64,000 nt of DNA from an uncultured Lachnospiraceae bacterium (GCA_910578345.1 CAJTRA010000014.1:1-64000), one strand, 5' to 3'. Positions 47,108 through 56,110 are shown, counted from the first letter of the stretch. The notes: generated by a model not told the origin, from the sequence alone. Numbers and translations are program-made.

Positions 47108-47923
47108 CTAATCTTCCAGGGCACGTCTGGCCTCGGCCACAACCTCCCTGTCCGTCCGGAAAATGCTGTACTCGCTCATGGCCGGGATCCCCATGGGCAC
47201 CCCTTCCCGGCGATAGACCATTCCGCTGTCCAGGATCTTCTTGGCAGACAGATGAAAAGCCGTGATGTCCGTCTGTGCCCGGAATGTTCGAATCACCTCC
47301 GGCGTCACGCCCGCGCCCGCCATGATCTGCGGTCTTTTTACCTGCTTATGGGGATGCGCCTCCTCCTTGTCCTGCTGCACTCCCTCTTTGCAGACATTCT
47401 GCCTCTGCAGACTGCACAGCTTCTGAAGCAGCGGCATCCCCTTCACACAATCGCTCTCCTGCCCGGATGTGAGGATCGTATCGATCCCCAGTTCCCACGC
47501 CTGTTCGTAAGTCCGGATCGGATCCGCGCACACATCGAAAGCGCGGTGCAGTGTGATCTTCATCCCGTCTGCCGCCTCCATCAGCTCCCGCATCTGCTCC
47601 ATATGAAGACTGCCGTCTTCTTTCAGGCAGCCGATCACAATGCCATCCGCACCGGCCTCGCGGAACAGCTCCACCTCTCTTCTGATGATCTGAAATTCAT
47701 ACGCTGTATAAAGAAAATCCCCAAAACGAGGCCTTAACAATACTCTGACTGGCAGGTCACAGCATTCTTTCACCTGCTCATACAGGGCCAGGCTTGGCGA
47801 CGTACCTCCTATGATCAGACCGGCACACAGCTCCAGACGGTCCGCTTTGCCCAAAGCAGCTGCCAGGGCAGACTCTACACTATCAACACAGCACTCTAAC
47901 GTATACTTTGTATGTTGTCCCAA
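47108..47923 (-). CDS. cutC: copper homeostasis protein CutC family
   Basis: This 271-residue TIM-barrel protein matches CutC: TLECCVDSVESALAAALGKADRLELCAGL at the N-terminus, VRVLLRPRFGDFLYTAYEF, ADGIVIGCLKEDGSLHMEQM, KITLHRAFDVC, and IMAGAGVTPEVIRTF. CutC has been linked to copper tolerance, although its biochemical role is unclear. The frame starts at a TTG at 47923 with GAGGAAG upstream. A charged insertion of about 20 residues (NVCKEGVQQDKEEAHPHKQV) before IMAGAG is unusual. Confidence 0.9.
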   Translation of the reverse strand: MGQHTKYTLECCVDSVESALAAALGKADRLELCAGLIIGGTSPSLALYEQVKECCDLPVRVLLRPRFGDFLYTAYEFQIIRREVELFREAGADGIVIGCLKEDGSLHMEQMRELMEAADGMKITLHRAFDVCADPIRTYEQAWELGIDTILTSGQESDCVKGMPLLQKLCSLQRQNVCKEGVQQDKEEAHPHKQVKRPQIMAGAGVTPEVIRTFRAQTDITAFHLSAKKILDSGMVYRREGVPMGIPAMSEYSIFRTDREVVAEARRALED

Positions 47924-47991
47924 ATCATCTTCCTCACATTTCTCATTTTACATCTCATGCTTGCCCGGCCTGCAAATCCGGCTCCGGCTTT

Positions 47992-48249
47992 CTACTTCTT
48001 ATGCCACTGGTAGAATTCTTTCAAGTCGGCCTTCACATCCTCCGGCAGAAGCGTCTTCTTTACTCCCTGGATCGCTCCCTCCAGCGCCAGCAATCTGTGG
48101 ATGCAGGCAGTTTCATCGATCTCCTGGAGCTTAAGCCATGCCTGTTTGGACCCGGCAGCTTTAAGATCTTCTTCGCTCATAATGCCCACCTGGTTAAGCT
48201 GCTCTTCCACAACTTTGCCGATATTCGGCAGCCTCGATAACGCTCCCAT
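47992..48249 (-). CDS. TfoX C-terminal domain protein
   Basis: This 85-residue protein corresponds to the TfoX/Sxy C-terminal domain alone: LSRLPNIGKVVEEQLNQVGIMSEEDLKAAG (helix-hairpin-helix type) and IHRLLALEGAIQGVKKTLLPEDVKADLKEF. In gamma-proteobacteria full TfoX controls competence; stand-alone C-terminal domains in clostridia have no known role. The start at 48249 has GGAGG eight bases upstream; 48282 is a less likely start. It lies 68 bases upstream of cutC in the same direction. Confidence 0.82.
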   Translation of the reverse strand: MGALSRLPNIGKVVEEQLNQVGIMSEEDLKAAGSKQAWLKLQEIDETACIHRLLALEGAIQGVKKTLLPEDVKADLKEFYQWHKK

Positions 48250-48327
48250 GCCCTTCTCCTCCAATCCTCCATCTTCGTACACTAAACGCCGCTCCTGTCT
48301 GCTCTGCGTTCTCTGACAGCGATTACA

Positions 48328-49353
48328 TCACTTCTCAGGAATCACGATATACTTTCCTTCTGCCCGAAGCGCCGGATCTGACAGTACACTCGCTAACTCT
48401 TCCAAACCGATCGTCCTGCACACCATGCTCTCCACATCAAGTCTGCCGGAATCAATCAACTGCAATGCCCTGCTCTGTGTACAGGGATTGATATAGGATG
48501 CTTTCAAGGTCAATTCCTTCTGGAAAACCTGGAAAGGCTTTACCGCAATATGTGCATCCGGTTTCGTCAGGCCAAACAGCATCACCGTTCCTTTGTTTCC
48601 CACCAGATCGATTGCCTGTTCCATTGTCGCCGGAAGTCCCGCGCACTCGATTACTGTGCGGATCCATGTCATGCCTGCTTCCTTCAGGCACGCCTTTACA
48701 TCCTCATGCAGTGGATCGATACAGACATCAGCGCCAAGCTTCCTGCCCATATCCCGCTTCTTCTCCACAGGTTCAAGCAGCGCTACCTTCGCCGCACCTG
48801 CCAGCTTTGCTAACTGAAGCATCAGCATGCCGATCATGCCGCCACCGATCACTACAACCTGACTGCCCGGTCTGATCTCACACATATCAATGCCATGAAG
48901 ACAGCACGCTACCGGTTCCGCCATTGCACCCTGCTCAAATGTGGTGTTATCGCCCAGACGGTATACCTGACTCTCATTCACCACACAGTACTCTGCAAAT
49001 CCACCATTCTCCGTCGTACCATACCCGATCATATGCTCGCAGAAATGCACTTCCCCATTTCTACAGAAATCACAGGCGCCGCAATAACAGTTTGGATCAA
49101 TGCAAACTCTGTCTCCGGCCTGAAATCCTTTCACCTCGGAGCCTGTCTGCGTAATGACCCCCGCAAACTCATGACCTAAGATTGTGGGCGGATGCACTTC
49201 TGCGGCGCCTTGATCCCCTTCATAAATATGGACATCCGTGCCGCAAATCCCACATGCTTTCACCTGGATCACTACCTCTTTCGGCCCAGGCTTTGGCATC
49301 TCTGTCTGCTCAACCCTCAGATCATGTTTCCCGTAAAAAACTGCGCTTTTCAT
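48328..49353 (-). CDS. zinc-dependent alcohol/polyol dehydrogenase (MDR family)
   Basis: This 341-residue medium-chain dehydrogenase has the catalytic zinc ligands in CGICGTDVHIYEGD and GHEFAGVI, the structural zinc cysteines in CYCGACDFCRNGEVHFCE, and the Rossmann motif VVIGGGMIGMLMLQLAK. It resembles sorbitol, threonine or butanediol dehydrogenases; the substrate cannot be named. The start at 49353 (MKSAVFYGKHDLRV) follows GGAGGAAGG; a longer frame to 49419 lacks such a site. A good promoter lies about 90 bases upstream. Confidence 0.9.
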   Translation of the reverse strand: MKSAVFYGKHDLRVEQTEMPKPGPKEVVIQVKACGICGTDVHIYEGDQGAAEVHPPTILGHEFAGVITQTGSEVKGFQAGDRVCIDPNCYCGACDFCRNGEVHFCEHMIGYGTTENGGFAEYCVVNESQVYRLGDNTTFEQGAMAEPVACCLHGIDMCEIRPGSQVVVIGGGMIGMLMLQLAKLAGAAKVALLEPVEKKRDMGRKLGADVCIDPLHEDVKACLKEAGMTWIRTVIECAGLPATMEQAIDLVGNKGTVMLFGLTKPDAHIAVKPFQVFQKELTLKASYINPCTQSRALQLIDSGRLDVESMVCRTIGLEELASVLSDPALRAEGKYIVIPEK

Positions 49354-49671
49354 CGTATACCTTCCTCCTTTTTCCGCTCTATCCCTATATCTGGGTATCT
49401 GTTTTATCTTTGTCCTCACCCATCACCATAGTTCCTTATTATTATATACCAAAAAAATACGACCCTCAACTTTTTCCCACACAAACCAGTCTGCCCTGCC
49501 AATTTCATACAAAACTACAAAATCCTACTCAAACAAAATGCGAAATCAATATGACAAGACACTTGTTTGTACAAAAATCCATTTACACGTATAGAAAATA
49601 CTTACAAGGACACGTTAATGTTGTATGATAGGATTAAACCGAAAATGGTATGAGCGCGGAAAGGAAAAAAT
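49354..49671. other. 318-base divergent space between the dehydrogenase and the Spo0A-C-like gene
   Basis: AT-rich. It holds the dehydrogenase promoter and, for the plus strand, a weak promoter candidate TTACAA (49601-49606) with TATGAT 16 bases downstream. No reading frame of interest. Confidence 0.5.
49441..49469 (-). promoter_or_regulatory. predicted sigma-A promoter of the zinc dehydrogenase gene
   Basis: On the minus strand TTGAGG (49464-49469) and TATAAT (49441-49446) are 17 bases apart. Confidence 0.7.
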
Positions 49672-49905
49672 ATGAATCAAGACAAAAAGAAAAAAATCTC
49701 TGAACATTTACGTACCATCGCAAAACAGGAAGGAATCACAGAGAATGAAGTCAGAAATGAAATCGCATACGCCGTTTCCATCGCTCTGAAAAGCAAGGAT
49801 CCTAAGATCCAGAATTTTTGGAAAATGATTCCCTGCGAGGGCGAAACCCCAACGATCGAAGAGATCATCGACTTCATCGTGACACGAATGGCCGCGCAAC
49901 AATAA
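49672..49905 (+). CDS. small protein resembling part of the Spo0A DNA-binding domain
   Basis: This is a 77-residue protein. Its sequence (HLRTIAKQEGITENEVRNEI, then AYAVSIALKSKDPKIQNFW and GETPTIEEIIDFIV) lines up by eye with the last third of Spo0A C-terminal domains (IAKKFNTTASRVERAIRHAI ... KPTNSEFIAMVADKL), which includes the recognition helix. It has no receiver domain. It could bind DNA or a Spo0A-like partner; function unproven. AAAGGA precedes the ATG. It lies on the strand opposite to spoIVB, in the region where spo0A is usually found. Confidence 0.6.
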   Translation: MNQDKKKKISEHLRTIAKQEGITENEVRNEIAYAVSIALKSKDPKIQNFWKMIPCEGETPTIEEIIDFIVTRMAAQQ

Positions 49906-49909
49906 CAAA

Positions 49910-49948
49910 GTAAGAGCAGAACATTTCAGGCAAATGTCCTGCTCTTAC
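49910..49948 (+). terminator. hairpin after the Spo0A-C-like gene
   Basis: A 17-bp stem with one mismatch (gtaagagcagaacattt / aaatgtcctgctcttac) and a 5-base loop, 4 bases after the stop. It lacks a U-run, so it may be a stability element. Confidence 0.6.
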
Positions 49949-50030
49949 CCAGATAACCCCTGTAAAATTCATGATTACGCTTACCATAACAGGTAAAAGC
50001 AACTTAACTACATCGTTAGAATAAAGAGCG

Positions 50031-50366
50031 CTACTTCTTTACCATGCGCAGCATATAAGCAAGTACTCTGTCCATAAAGGCATCTTTCTGCTCCTTATTA
50101 CAATTCGCTATGTAATAGTCCACATCAAAATCCTTTTTCAGACAGGCTCCTGTGATCAGATAGGTGGGATCGATCCCATACTCGTGATACAAGATCAACA
50201 GCTTATCTGCCGACAGTCCAGTAGCACCCGATTCATATTTCCGGTAGTGCTCTTCTGATACGCCGAGTGAAACCGCAATTTCTGCCTGCGTTCTTCCAAG
50301 ATTATTTCTGGCTTCCCGCAGACGCTTTCCCACCTGAATGTTTGCCTCTTTCCTGTAATCATCCAT
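50031..50366 (-). CDS. XRE-family helix-turn-helix regulator
   Basis: This 111-residue protein has a Cro/C1-type HTH at residues about 11-65 (VGKRLREARNNLGRTQAEIAVSLGVSEEHYRKYESGATGLSADKLLILYHEY). The C-terminal 40 residues are charged (DVDYYIANCNKEQKDAFMDR) and probably mediate dimerisation. GGGAGGTGG precedes the ATG. An inverted repeat at 50451-50467 in front of the gene may be its own operator. It lies downstream of spoIVB in the same direction, where spo0A is normally found. Confidence 0.87.
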   Translation of the reverse strand: MDDYRKEANIQVGKRLREARNNLGRTQAEIAVSLGVSEEHYRKYESGATGLSADKLLILYHEYGIDPTYLITGACLKKDFDVDYYIANCNKEQKDAFMDRVLAYMLRMVKK

Positions 50367-50450
50367 AATTTTCCACCTCCCTATAGAAAATCATAGCAAT
50401 ACACGGGCAAAACATACAGAATGTAAAATGACCAAATTTTTAGCACTTTC

Positions 50451-50467
50451 TAACCGGTTATCGGTTA
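50451..50467. promoter_or_regulatory. operator-like inverted repeat upstream of the XRE gene
   Basis: taaccg - 5 bases - cggtta, perfect 6-bp half-sites, about 85-100 bases before the XRE start. The length fits a Cro/C1-type dimer site; binding is inferred. Confidence 0.4.
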
Positions 50468-50520
50468 TTTTATATTGATCCTCCCTCTTTTTGAAAGCAA
50501 ACGAGAAAGATCCTGGAAAC

Positions 50521-51873
50521 TCAATGTCCCAGCATCTCCTCAATAAAGATCCCATATCCTCTCGTGGAATCCTGCACCAGCACATGTGTCACCGCTCCCA
50601 CCAGCTTACCGTTCTGGATGATCGGACTGCCGCTCATCCCCTGGATGATCCCGCCCGTCAGTGTCAAAAGCTTCTCATCTACCACCTGCACAACAATGCC
50701 TCTGTTGATATTTTCCCGGTCCAGATTTACTTCGACAATTTCCACATCATAGAACTCCGGCTCTCCAGTGACGGAACAGATGATCTGTGCTGGTCCCAGT
50801 TCAATCTCCTGCTTCAAGGCAATCGGAATCGGCTCAAGAACGGACGCCATCCCCACTTCCGCATCACATACGCCGAAAATCCCCTCCTCAGTGTTCTCTG
50901 TGATCTCTCCAATCACATTATCGCTGTCATACTCGATATAGCCTGTCAATTCCCCCGGACTTCCATTGGATCCTCTGGTGATCCCGACAATCTCTGTCTT
51001 ATACAGTGTCCCCTCCTCCAGGTTCATCAGAATGGAAGTATCCACATCGTTAATGCCATGTCCCAGCGCGCCGAAAGAGCTATCTGTATCCTCATAGGTC
51101 ATCGTTCCAATTCCCTGCGCATTATCTCTGATCCAAATTCCCATCTTCCATTCCTGGTTCTGATTCGTATCAGGTGTAACCATAACATCCGTTACTTCCC
51201 CATTCCGTTTGATGGTAAGTACCATATCTTCTCCCTCAGAGGCTTCCACCGTTCTGATGAAATGTTTCTTATTCTCCATCTCCTCGCCATTTACTTTCAG
51301 GATATAATCGCCCTTTTGGAGTGCATATTTCGCGGGTGATACCTTTTTTCCCCCACTGTTTTCAAATTCGCCGATTCCGACTACAAGGACGCCGTTTGTC
51401 TTCACATAGATACCAATTGGAATACCGGAAGGGATCAACAGTTTATCCTGAATCACTTCTACATCCACATTTTTATATGGAATGATCCCAAATAACTTCA
51501 GATCCATCTGGTAAGTATCAATCTCATTTGCTCTGACTCTTACGGTATGTGCAAAATTAACAGGAATACTTTCTACACGAGCTGCCACACTCTCCACTGC
51601 CTGATCCGATCCTTCTCTATCTTCCGCTCCTGTCAGGGAAGAAGCAGGCGCCGAGTCTTCCTCCGTGACCCGGTAGATCTCCCCCGAAACCGGGACCCGG
51701 AAATCTAACTCCTGCTCTACGCCGGCGCGTATTTTAATGGTAGAGGGAATTTTGTCCCAATAGGCAAGATAGATATCCGCCGTAAGGGCGATCAGCGCTG
51801 CGGCCAGCACCAGATATAGAAAATTCCTGTATCTTCGTTCCTGCTGTTGTGTCATATCAATTAATCTGTTCAA
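50521..51873 (-). CDS. spoIVB: SpoIVB peptidase
   Basis: This 450-residue serine peptidase is made in the forespore and triggers sigma-K activation by cleaving SpoIVFA in the intermembrane space. Order: an N-terminal transmembrane helix (about residues 18-38), a PDZ domain (GGKKVSPAKYALQKGDYILKVNGEEM), and the S55 peptidase domain with the catalytic His in GALGHGINDVDTS and Ser in IIQGMSGSPIIQNGKLVGAVTHV. The frame is open to a GTG at 51885; the TTG at 51873 is preferred because it lines up with the ATG of the transporter gene, whose 30 surrounding bases are nearly identical. It follows recN as in Bacillus. Confidence 0.93.
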   Translation of the reverse strand: MNRLIDMTQQQERRYRNFLYLVLAAALIALTADIYLAYWDKIPSTIKIRAGVEQELDFRVPVSGEIYRVTEEDSAPASSLTGAEDREGSDQAVESVAARVESIPVNFAHTVRVRANEIDTYQMDLKLFGIIPYKNVDVEVIQDKLLIPSGIPIGIYVKTNGVLVVGIGEFENSGGKKVSPAKYALQKGDYILKVNGEEMENKKHFIRTVEASEGEDMVLTIKRNGEVTDVMVTPDTNQNQEWKMGIWIRDNAQGIGTMTYEDTDSSFGALGHGINDVDTSILMNLEEGTLYKTEIVGITRGSNGSPGELTGYIEYDSDNVIGEITENTEEGIFGVCDAEVGMASVLEPIPIALKQEIELGPAQIICSVTGEPEFYDVEIVEVNLDRENINRGIVVQVVDEKLLTLTGGIIQGMSGSPIIQNGKLVGAVTHVLVQDSTRGYGIFIEEMLGH

Positions 51874-51900
51874 TTTGATAACCACGCCTTTCTCTCAGTC
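51871..51900. repeat. shared translation-start sequence, copy B
   Basis: 30 bases matching 27 of 30 positions of 12056-12085. The 15-base core ccacgcctttctctc also occurs at 61379-61393, before the Asp23-family gene. Confidence 0.55.
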
Positions 51901-51914
51901 TGTTAACAAACGAA

Positions 51915-51941
51915 AAAGGACATACGCTAAGCATGTCCTTT
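51915..51941 (-). terminator. terminator of recN
   Basis: Perfect 9-bp arms aaaggacat / atgtccttt with a 9-base loop, 30 bases after the recN stop, followed on the minus strand by T-rich TTCGTTTG. Confidence 0.75.
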
Positions 51942-51970
51942 CTAGTATGTGAAAAATATTCGATTTTAAT

Positions 51971-53653
51971 TTAAGATTGTTTTGTTTTTCTTGCCAAATC
52001 TTTCATTTCTCTCGCGTTGTTCATCACATTCTCTGTGATGCTGTCGCTTCCAAGCATTCTTGCCAGCTCTGCGACACTTTCCTCTTCCGCAAGTTCTCTG
52101 ATATCCGTGACAGAGCGGTTTTGCTCTACTTTCTTCTCAATGCAAAAATGCTGGTCCGCCATCGCCGCAATCTGTGCCAGATGCGTAATACAGATCAACT
52201 GGTGCCCTTGCCCAAGAATTCCCATTTTCTCTGAGACTTTCCAGGCAGTCTTGCCGCTGATTCCGGTATCGATCTCGTCAAAAATAAGCGTCTCAATCGC
52301 GTCCTTATCCGCCAGCACCGTCTTGAGCGCCAGCATGATTCTTGAAAGTTCTCCGCCGCTTGCCACTTGAGACAATCCTCTAAGCTGCTCGCCCGTATTG
52401 GTGGAAATCAGAAACGTTACTTTATCAAACCCATTACCGCTGATCATCTCCTCCGATGCCGCCACCTCAATTTCAAAAGCCACTTCCTGGAAATTAAGGT
52501 CTACAAGCGCTTTCCTCATCTCCTCTGCAAGCCTGGCCGCATTCTGGCTGCGGATCGCCGATATTTCAGCACAGACGGTAAGCGCTTTCTCCCTTAAAGT
52601 ATCTGCACGTCTGCCAAGTTCCATACGATAGGCGTCATAATCCCGGTATTTCTCCAACGTACTCTCCGCCTTTTCCCTATAGGCAAGGATCTCTTCTATT
52701 GTATTGCCATATTTTGTTTTTAAGTGATTGAGCAGATTCAACCGCTTCTCTGTGCGGTCAAAAAGTGCGCCGTCAAATTCCAGCTCAGACAGATAGTCCG
52801 CCACACTCCTGTTATAATCATTGAGCAGACTGTCAAGATCCAGCAGCTGCTGTTCAAACTCTCTCAGCGTTTCGTCATAGGAGGAAACCGATCTGATCTC
52901 CCGCAACGCCCGTCCCACATTGCCGCCCATTCCGCCTTCCTCATAGCCGCACAGCGCATGGGCGAGACTGACAGCCTCCTGGATCTTCTGCCCGTTGACA
53001 AGTTTCTGATACATCTGTTCAACTTCTTCGTCTTCTCCCAGCACAAGCGCCGCTTCCTCAATCTCCTGGCATTCAAATTCCGCCAGCGCCGCCTCTCTCT
53101 TCCTTGTCTCTTCATCCACTTCATTGCTGGATAACTCTGCTGCCGCTTTTCGATACTGATCATAGAGATCACGCAGAGCTTCTTTGTGGGCCGATAATGT
53201 TTCCCCCGCATAAGCATCCAAAATCTCTAACTGTTTTGCAGGCTGCAGCAAGGACTGATGTTCGTGCTGCCCATGGATATCGATCAATATTTCTGCCAGT
53301 TGTTTCAGTTGTCTGGCCGTCACAGTCTCTCCACACACCTTACAGACACTCCGGCCTGGCATGATTTTGCGCTGCAGGATGATCTGTCCATCCTCCACCG
53401 GCAGTTCCAACTGCTGTATGGCTTCTAGCTGTTGCGGCTTCTCCACCGTAAAGACCAGTTCTACCAGCGCATATTCCGCCCCGGTCCGAATCATCTCCTT
53501 ATCCGCTTTTGCACCCAATGCAAGATTGATCGATCCGATAATAATTGATTTCCCTGCCCCCGTCTCTCCAGTAAGGATATTCAAGCCATCTCCAAAAGGA
53601 ACCTCGATCTCATCAATCAAAGCCAGATTTTTCACATGCAAACTTTGTAACAT
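51971..53653 (-). CDS. recN: DNA repair protein RecN
   Basis: This 560-residue SMC-like ATPase acts early in double-strand break repair. Walker A is GETGAGKS at residues 30-37; the centre is long coiled coil (about 150-360); the ABC signature is LSQVASGGELSRIMLALK and Walker B TLIFDEIDTGISG. Start: ATG at 53653 with GGGGTG, which is part of a dispersed repeat. It sits between argR and spoIVB, the classical Firmicutes order. Confidence 0.97.
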   Translation of the reverse strand: MLQSLHVKNLALIDEIEVPFGDGLNILTGETGAGKSIIIGSINLALGAKADKEMIRTGAEYALVELVFTVEKPQQLEAIQQLELPVEDGQIILQRKIMPGRSVCKVCGETVTARQLKQLAEILIDIHGQHEHQSLLQPAKQLEILDAYAGETLSAHKEALRDLYDQYRKAAAELSSNEVDEETRKREAALAEFECQEIEEAALVLGEDEEVEQMYQKLVNGQKIQEAVSLAHALCGYEEGGMGGNVGRALREIRSVSSYDETLREFEQQLLDLDSLLNDYNRSVADYLSELEFDGALFDRTEKRLNLLNHLKTKYGNTIEEILAYREKAESTLEKYRDYDAYRMELGRRADTLREKALTVCAEISAIRSQNAARLAEEMRKALVDLNFQEVAFEIEVAASEEMISGNGFDKVTFLISTNTGEQLRGLSQVASGGELSRIMLALKTVLADKDAIETLIFDEIDTGISGKTAWKVSEKMGILGQGHQLICITHLAQIAAMADQHFCIEKKVEQNRSVTDIRELAEEESVAELARMLGSDSITENVMNNAREMKDLARKTKQS

Positions 53654-53655
53654 TC

Positions 53656-53696
53656 TTTACACCCCCGCATACCGCAAGCCATGCTCGCGATACTGC
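53656..53696. repeat. dispersed palindromic repeat, family 2, copy B
   Basis: 41 bases matching 34 of 41 positions of 6243-6283. It ends 3 bases before the recN ATG and supplies recN's ribosome-binding site (GGGGGTG on the minus strand). Confidence 0.7.
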
Positions 53697-53793
53697 ACCA
53701 ATAAAAGAGTCTGGAAGTTCTCTCCGGACATCCTCGCTCGTCGTCATAAGCGATCATGCAAATACATAATTGCCAGTACTCTACGGATCTGTG

Positions 53794-54246
53794 TTATTGT
53801 TCAATCATTCTTCTCAAAATATCCATCACCTGCGCCGCCGCACTTTCACTCCGCATAGCCATCATAATCGTATTATCTCCAGCGATACAGCCGACGATCT
53901 CCTCTATCTTTAACGCATCTACCGCCGCCGCCACAGCCATCGCCATCCCCGACACGGTCTTCATCACCAAAAGATTCTGCGCCAGGTCCATAGACACATA
54001 TCCTTCCCGCAATACCCTGATATATTTATCTCCTAAATGTGTTTCCTCCCGTGTAAAGGCAATATATTTCTGTCTGCCGCTTCCACCAGAGATCTTCGAC
54101 AGCTTTAATTCCCTGATATCACGCGACACAGTGGCCTGTGTTACCTGATAGCCTGCATCTCTCAGTCTGTCCGCCAGTTCCTCCTGCGTTTCAATCTCAT
54201 ATTGTCCGATTAATTCGATTATTTTTTCATGTCTTTTCTTTTTCAT
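53794..54246 (-). CDS. argR: arginine repressor ArgR/AhrC
   Basis: This 150-residue regulator has an N-terminal winged helix (HEKIIELIGQYEIETQEELADRLRDAGYQVTQATVSRDIRELKL) and a C-terminal hexamerisation/arginine-binding domain (VGCIAGDNTIMMAMRSESAAAQVMDILRR, with the GDNT-type motif). It controls arginine metabolism. It lies between nadK and recN in the same direction. Confidence 0.95.
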   Translation of the reverse strand: MKKKRHEKIIELIGQYEIETQEELADRLRDAGYQVTQATVSRDIRELKLSKISGGSGRQKYIAFTREETHLGDKYIRVLREGYVSMDLAQNLLVMKTVSGMAMAVAAAVDALKIEEIVGCIAGDNTIMMAMRSESAAAQVMDILRRMIEQ

Positions 54247-54360
54247 ATCCCTATTGTCTCATTACCTGTTTTCATTCTTGCATCTCCATGCCTTCCCGGA
54301 CACAAATTCCGCTGAAAAGCAGGGTGCAAGAATTCCGTGGATGTTCTTCTCATACTTTTT

Positions 54361-55209
54361 CTATTCACTCATTTTCTTATGTAACACGGTCAGAAAGCTC
54401 TCTGTATTCAGCTTCAGGATGCCTGTCGTCTTATCCGCTCTGCGCACCACAACACTGTCCCCTGTCTGCAGACGGATCTGATAGCTCCCATCAAAACTGG
54501 CTTCCACCCTCTGCAGCCGTCCATCCTTGCCCTCCGGTATCTCTATCCTGATTTCGTCGTCAGGCGCCAGGACGATGCTTCTTGTATTCAGGGTATGCGG
54601 ACAGATCGGCGTCATCAGAAGCAGCCTTGCCCCCGGTTCCACGATCGGACCGCCTGCCGACATATTATAGCCGGTAGATCCCGTCGGCGTCGCCACGATC
54701 ATCCCGTCCGCACTATAACTGTTCAGAAACTGTCCATTTACATAAATATGAAAGGACAGGACCTGCAGAGAACCACATCTGGATATCACAATATCATTCA
54801 GGGCAAAGTTCTCTTCTTCCACTCCCTGTTGATAAACCTGTCCGACCAGCATCATTCTCTCTTCCTGTATGAACTGATCAGCCAGCAGTTTATCAAGCGC
54901 CTCGTCGATTGCTGCGATTTCCACCTCAGCCAGATAGCCCAGTGTGCCGAGATTTACGCCTAACAGTGGAAGATCCATGTCCATCATATTCCTGGCAGCG
55001 CGCAGAACTGTACCATCCCCGCCAAGGACCAGGGCGCATGCCGCCTCTTCCTGCCCCTGCATCCTAAGCGGATGCCTTTCAGAAAAAGGTCTTGTATTAT
55101 CTACATTAGTCACTGCTGCACCATGTGCTTCCAGATATGCAGTTATCTTCCGGGTATAAAATCCTTCCGGATCCTTCACCTCATTTGCGATCAGATAAAA
55201 ATGCTTCAT
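54361..55209 (-). CDS. nadK: NAD kinase
   Basis: This 282-residue enzyme phosphorylates NAD to NADP. It has the GGDGT motif (LGGDGTVLRAARNM), the NEVIIS-like LNDIVISR, and TPTGSTGYNMSAGGPIV. The start at 55209 (MKHFYLIANEVKDPEG) gives family length, with GAGG in the end of tlyA; a frame to 55254 would overlap tlyA. It is 7 bases after tlyA. Confidence 0.95.
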   Translation of the reverse strand: MKHFYLIANEVKDPEGFYTRKITAYLEAHGAAVTNVDNTRPFSERHPLRMQGQEEAACALVLGGDGTVLRAARNMMDMDLPLLGVNLGTLGYLAEVEIAAIDEALDKLLADQFIQEERMMLVGQVYQQGVEEENFALNDIVISRCGSLQVLSFHIYVNGQFLNSYSADGMIVATPTGSTGYNMSAGGPIVEPGARLLLMTPICPHTLNTRSIVLAPDDEIRIEIPEGKDGRLQRVEASFDGSYQIRLQTGDSVVVRRADKTTGILKLNTESFLTVLHKKMSE

Positions 55210-55216
55210 GATATCA

Positions 55217-56110
55217 TTATGCCTCATCCAGAGCGTTATGTGCCTCCTCCACAACCGGCAGGATCATGGCATCCATCTGCCCGCTGTACGTTATTCCGCT
55301 CTTTTCCTCCAGAATCTGGCGAAGTAAGTTTTCCGCAGACGCTTCGGACAACTCCAATATCTCCTCCGTAATATCGCTTTTCTTCTCCAGATAAAGCAGA
55401 TACTCTATATTGCCCTCCGGCCCCTTGATCGGCGAATACGTAAGGCCTTTATTCTCAAAACCGATCAGATCCGCATAATCAACCACTTTACGAATAACTT
55501 CCCCGTGTACTGCCGGATCCCGAACGACGCCTTTCTTGCCCACTTTCTCTCTGCCTGCCTCAAACTGCGGTTTGATCAGACATACCATATGCCCCTGTTT
55601 CCTCAACAGATTCCTGGCCGGGATCAGAATCTTCGTCAAAGAAATAAATGAGACATCCACGGAAGAAAAGTCGATCTCCTCTCCAATGTCTTCCGCCTTG
55701 ACGTAACGGAAATTCGTCTTCTCCATACAGACGACTCTCTCGTCACTGCGCAGTTTCCAATCTAACTGTCCGTGCCCTACATCAATGGCATATACCCGGT
55801 CTGCGCCGCTTTGCAGCATACAGTCTGTGAAACCGCCTGTAGAAGCTCCGATATCCATGCATACCGCATGTGTGAGCGCGATCGGAAACTGTGCCATCGC
55901 CTTCTCCAGTTTCAGTCCCCCGCGGCTTACATATTTCAGGCCGCTTCCCTTGATCTCAATATGAATCTTATTTTCGTCAAATGTTGTCCCGGCCTTGTCC
56001 TCCCGCTGTCCATTCACGAAGACATTTCCCGCCATCAAGACCGCCTTCGCCTTCTCTCTGGATGGCGCAAGCCCCTGTTTTACCAGAATGACATCGAGTC
56101 TCTCTTTCAT
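55217..56110 (-). CDS. tlyA: TlyA-family rRNA methyltransferase
   Basis: This 297-residue protein has an N-terminal S4 RNA-binding domain (ERLDVILVKQGLAPSREKAKAVLMAG) and an FtsJ-type methyltransferase domain with MDIGASTGGFTDCML (SAM binding), AIDVGHGQL, and the DVSFISLTKIL motif. TlyA 2'-O-methylates cytidines in rRNA; the family was first called a hemolysin, which is misleading. It lies between dxs and nadK in the same direction. Confidence 0.93.
   Translation of the reverse strand: MKERLDVILVKQGLAPSREKAKAVLMAGNVFVNGQREDKAGTTFDENKIHIEIKGSGLKYVSRGGLKLEKAMAQFPIALTHAVCMDIGASTGGFTDCMLQSGADRVYAIDVGHGQLDWKLRSDERVVCMEKTNFRYVKAEDIGEEIDFSSVDVSFISLTKILIPARNLLRKQGHMVCLIKPQFEAGREKVGKKGVVRDPAVHGEVIRKVVDYADLIGFENKGLTYSPIKGPEGNIEYLLYLEKKSDITEEILELSEASAENLLRQILEEKSGITYSGQMDAMILPVVEEAHNALDEA

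Noticed and set aside
54274..54333. 9-bp inverted repeat between argR and nadK as an ARG box
   Set aside because: attcttgca / tgcaagaat arms are 42 bases apart and do not match the arginine operator consensus; left unassigned.
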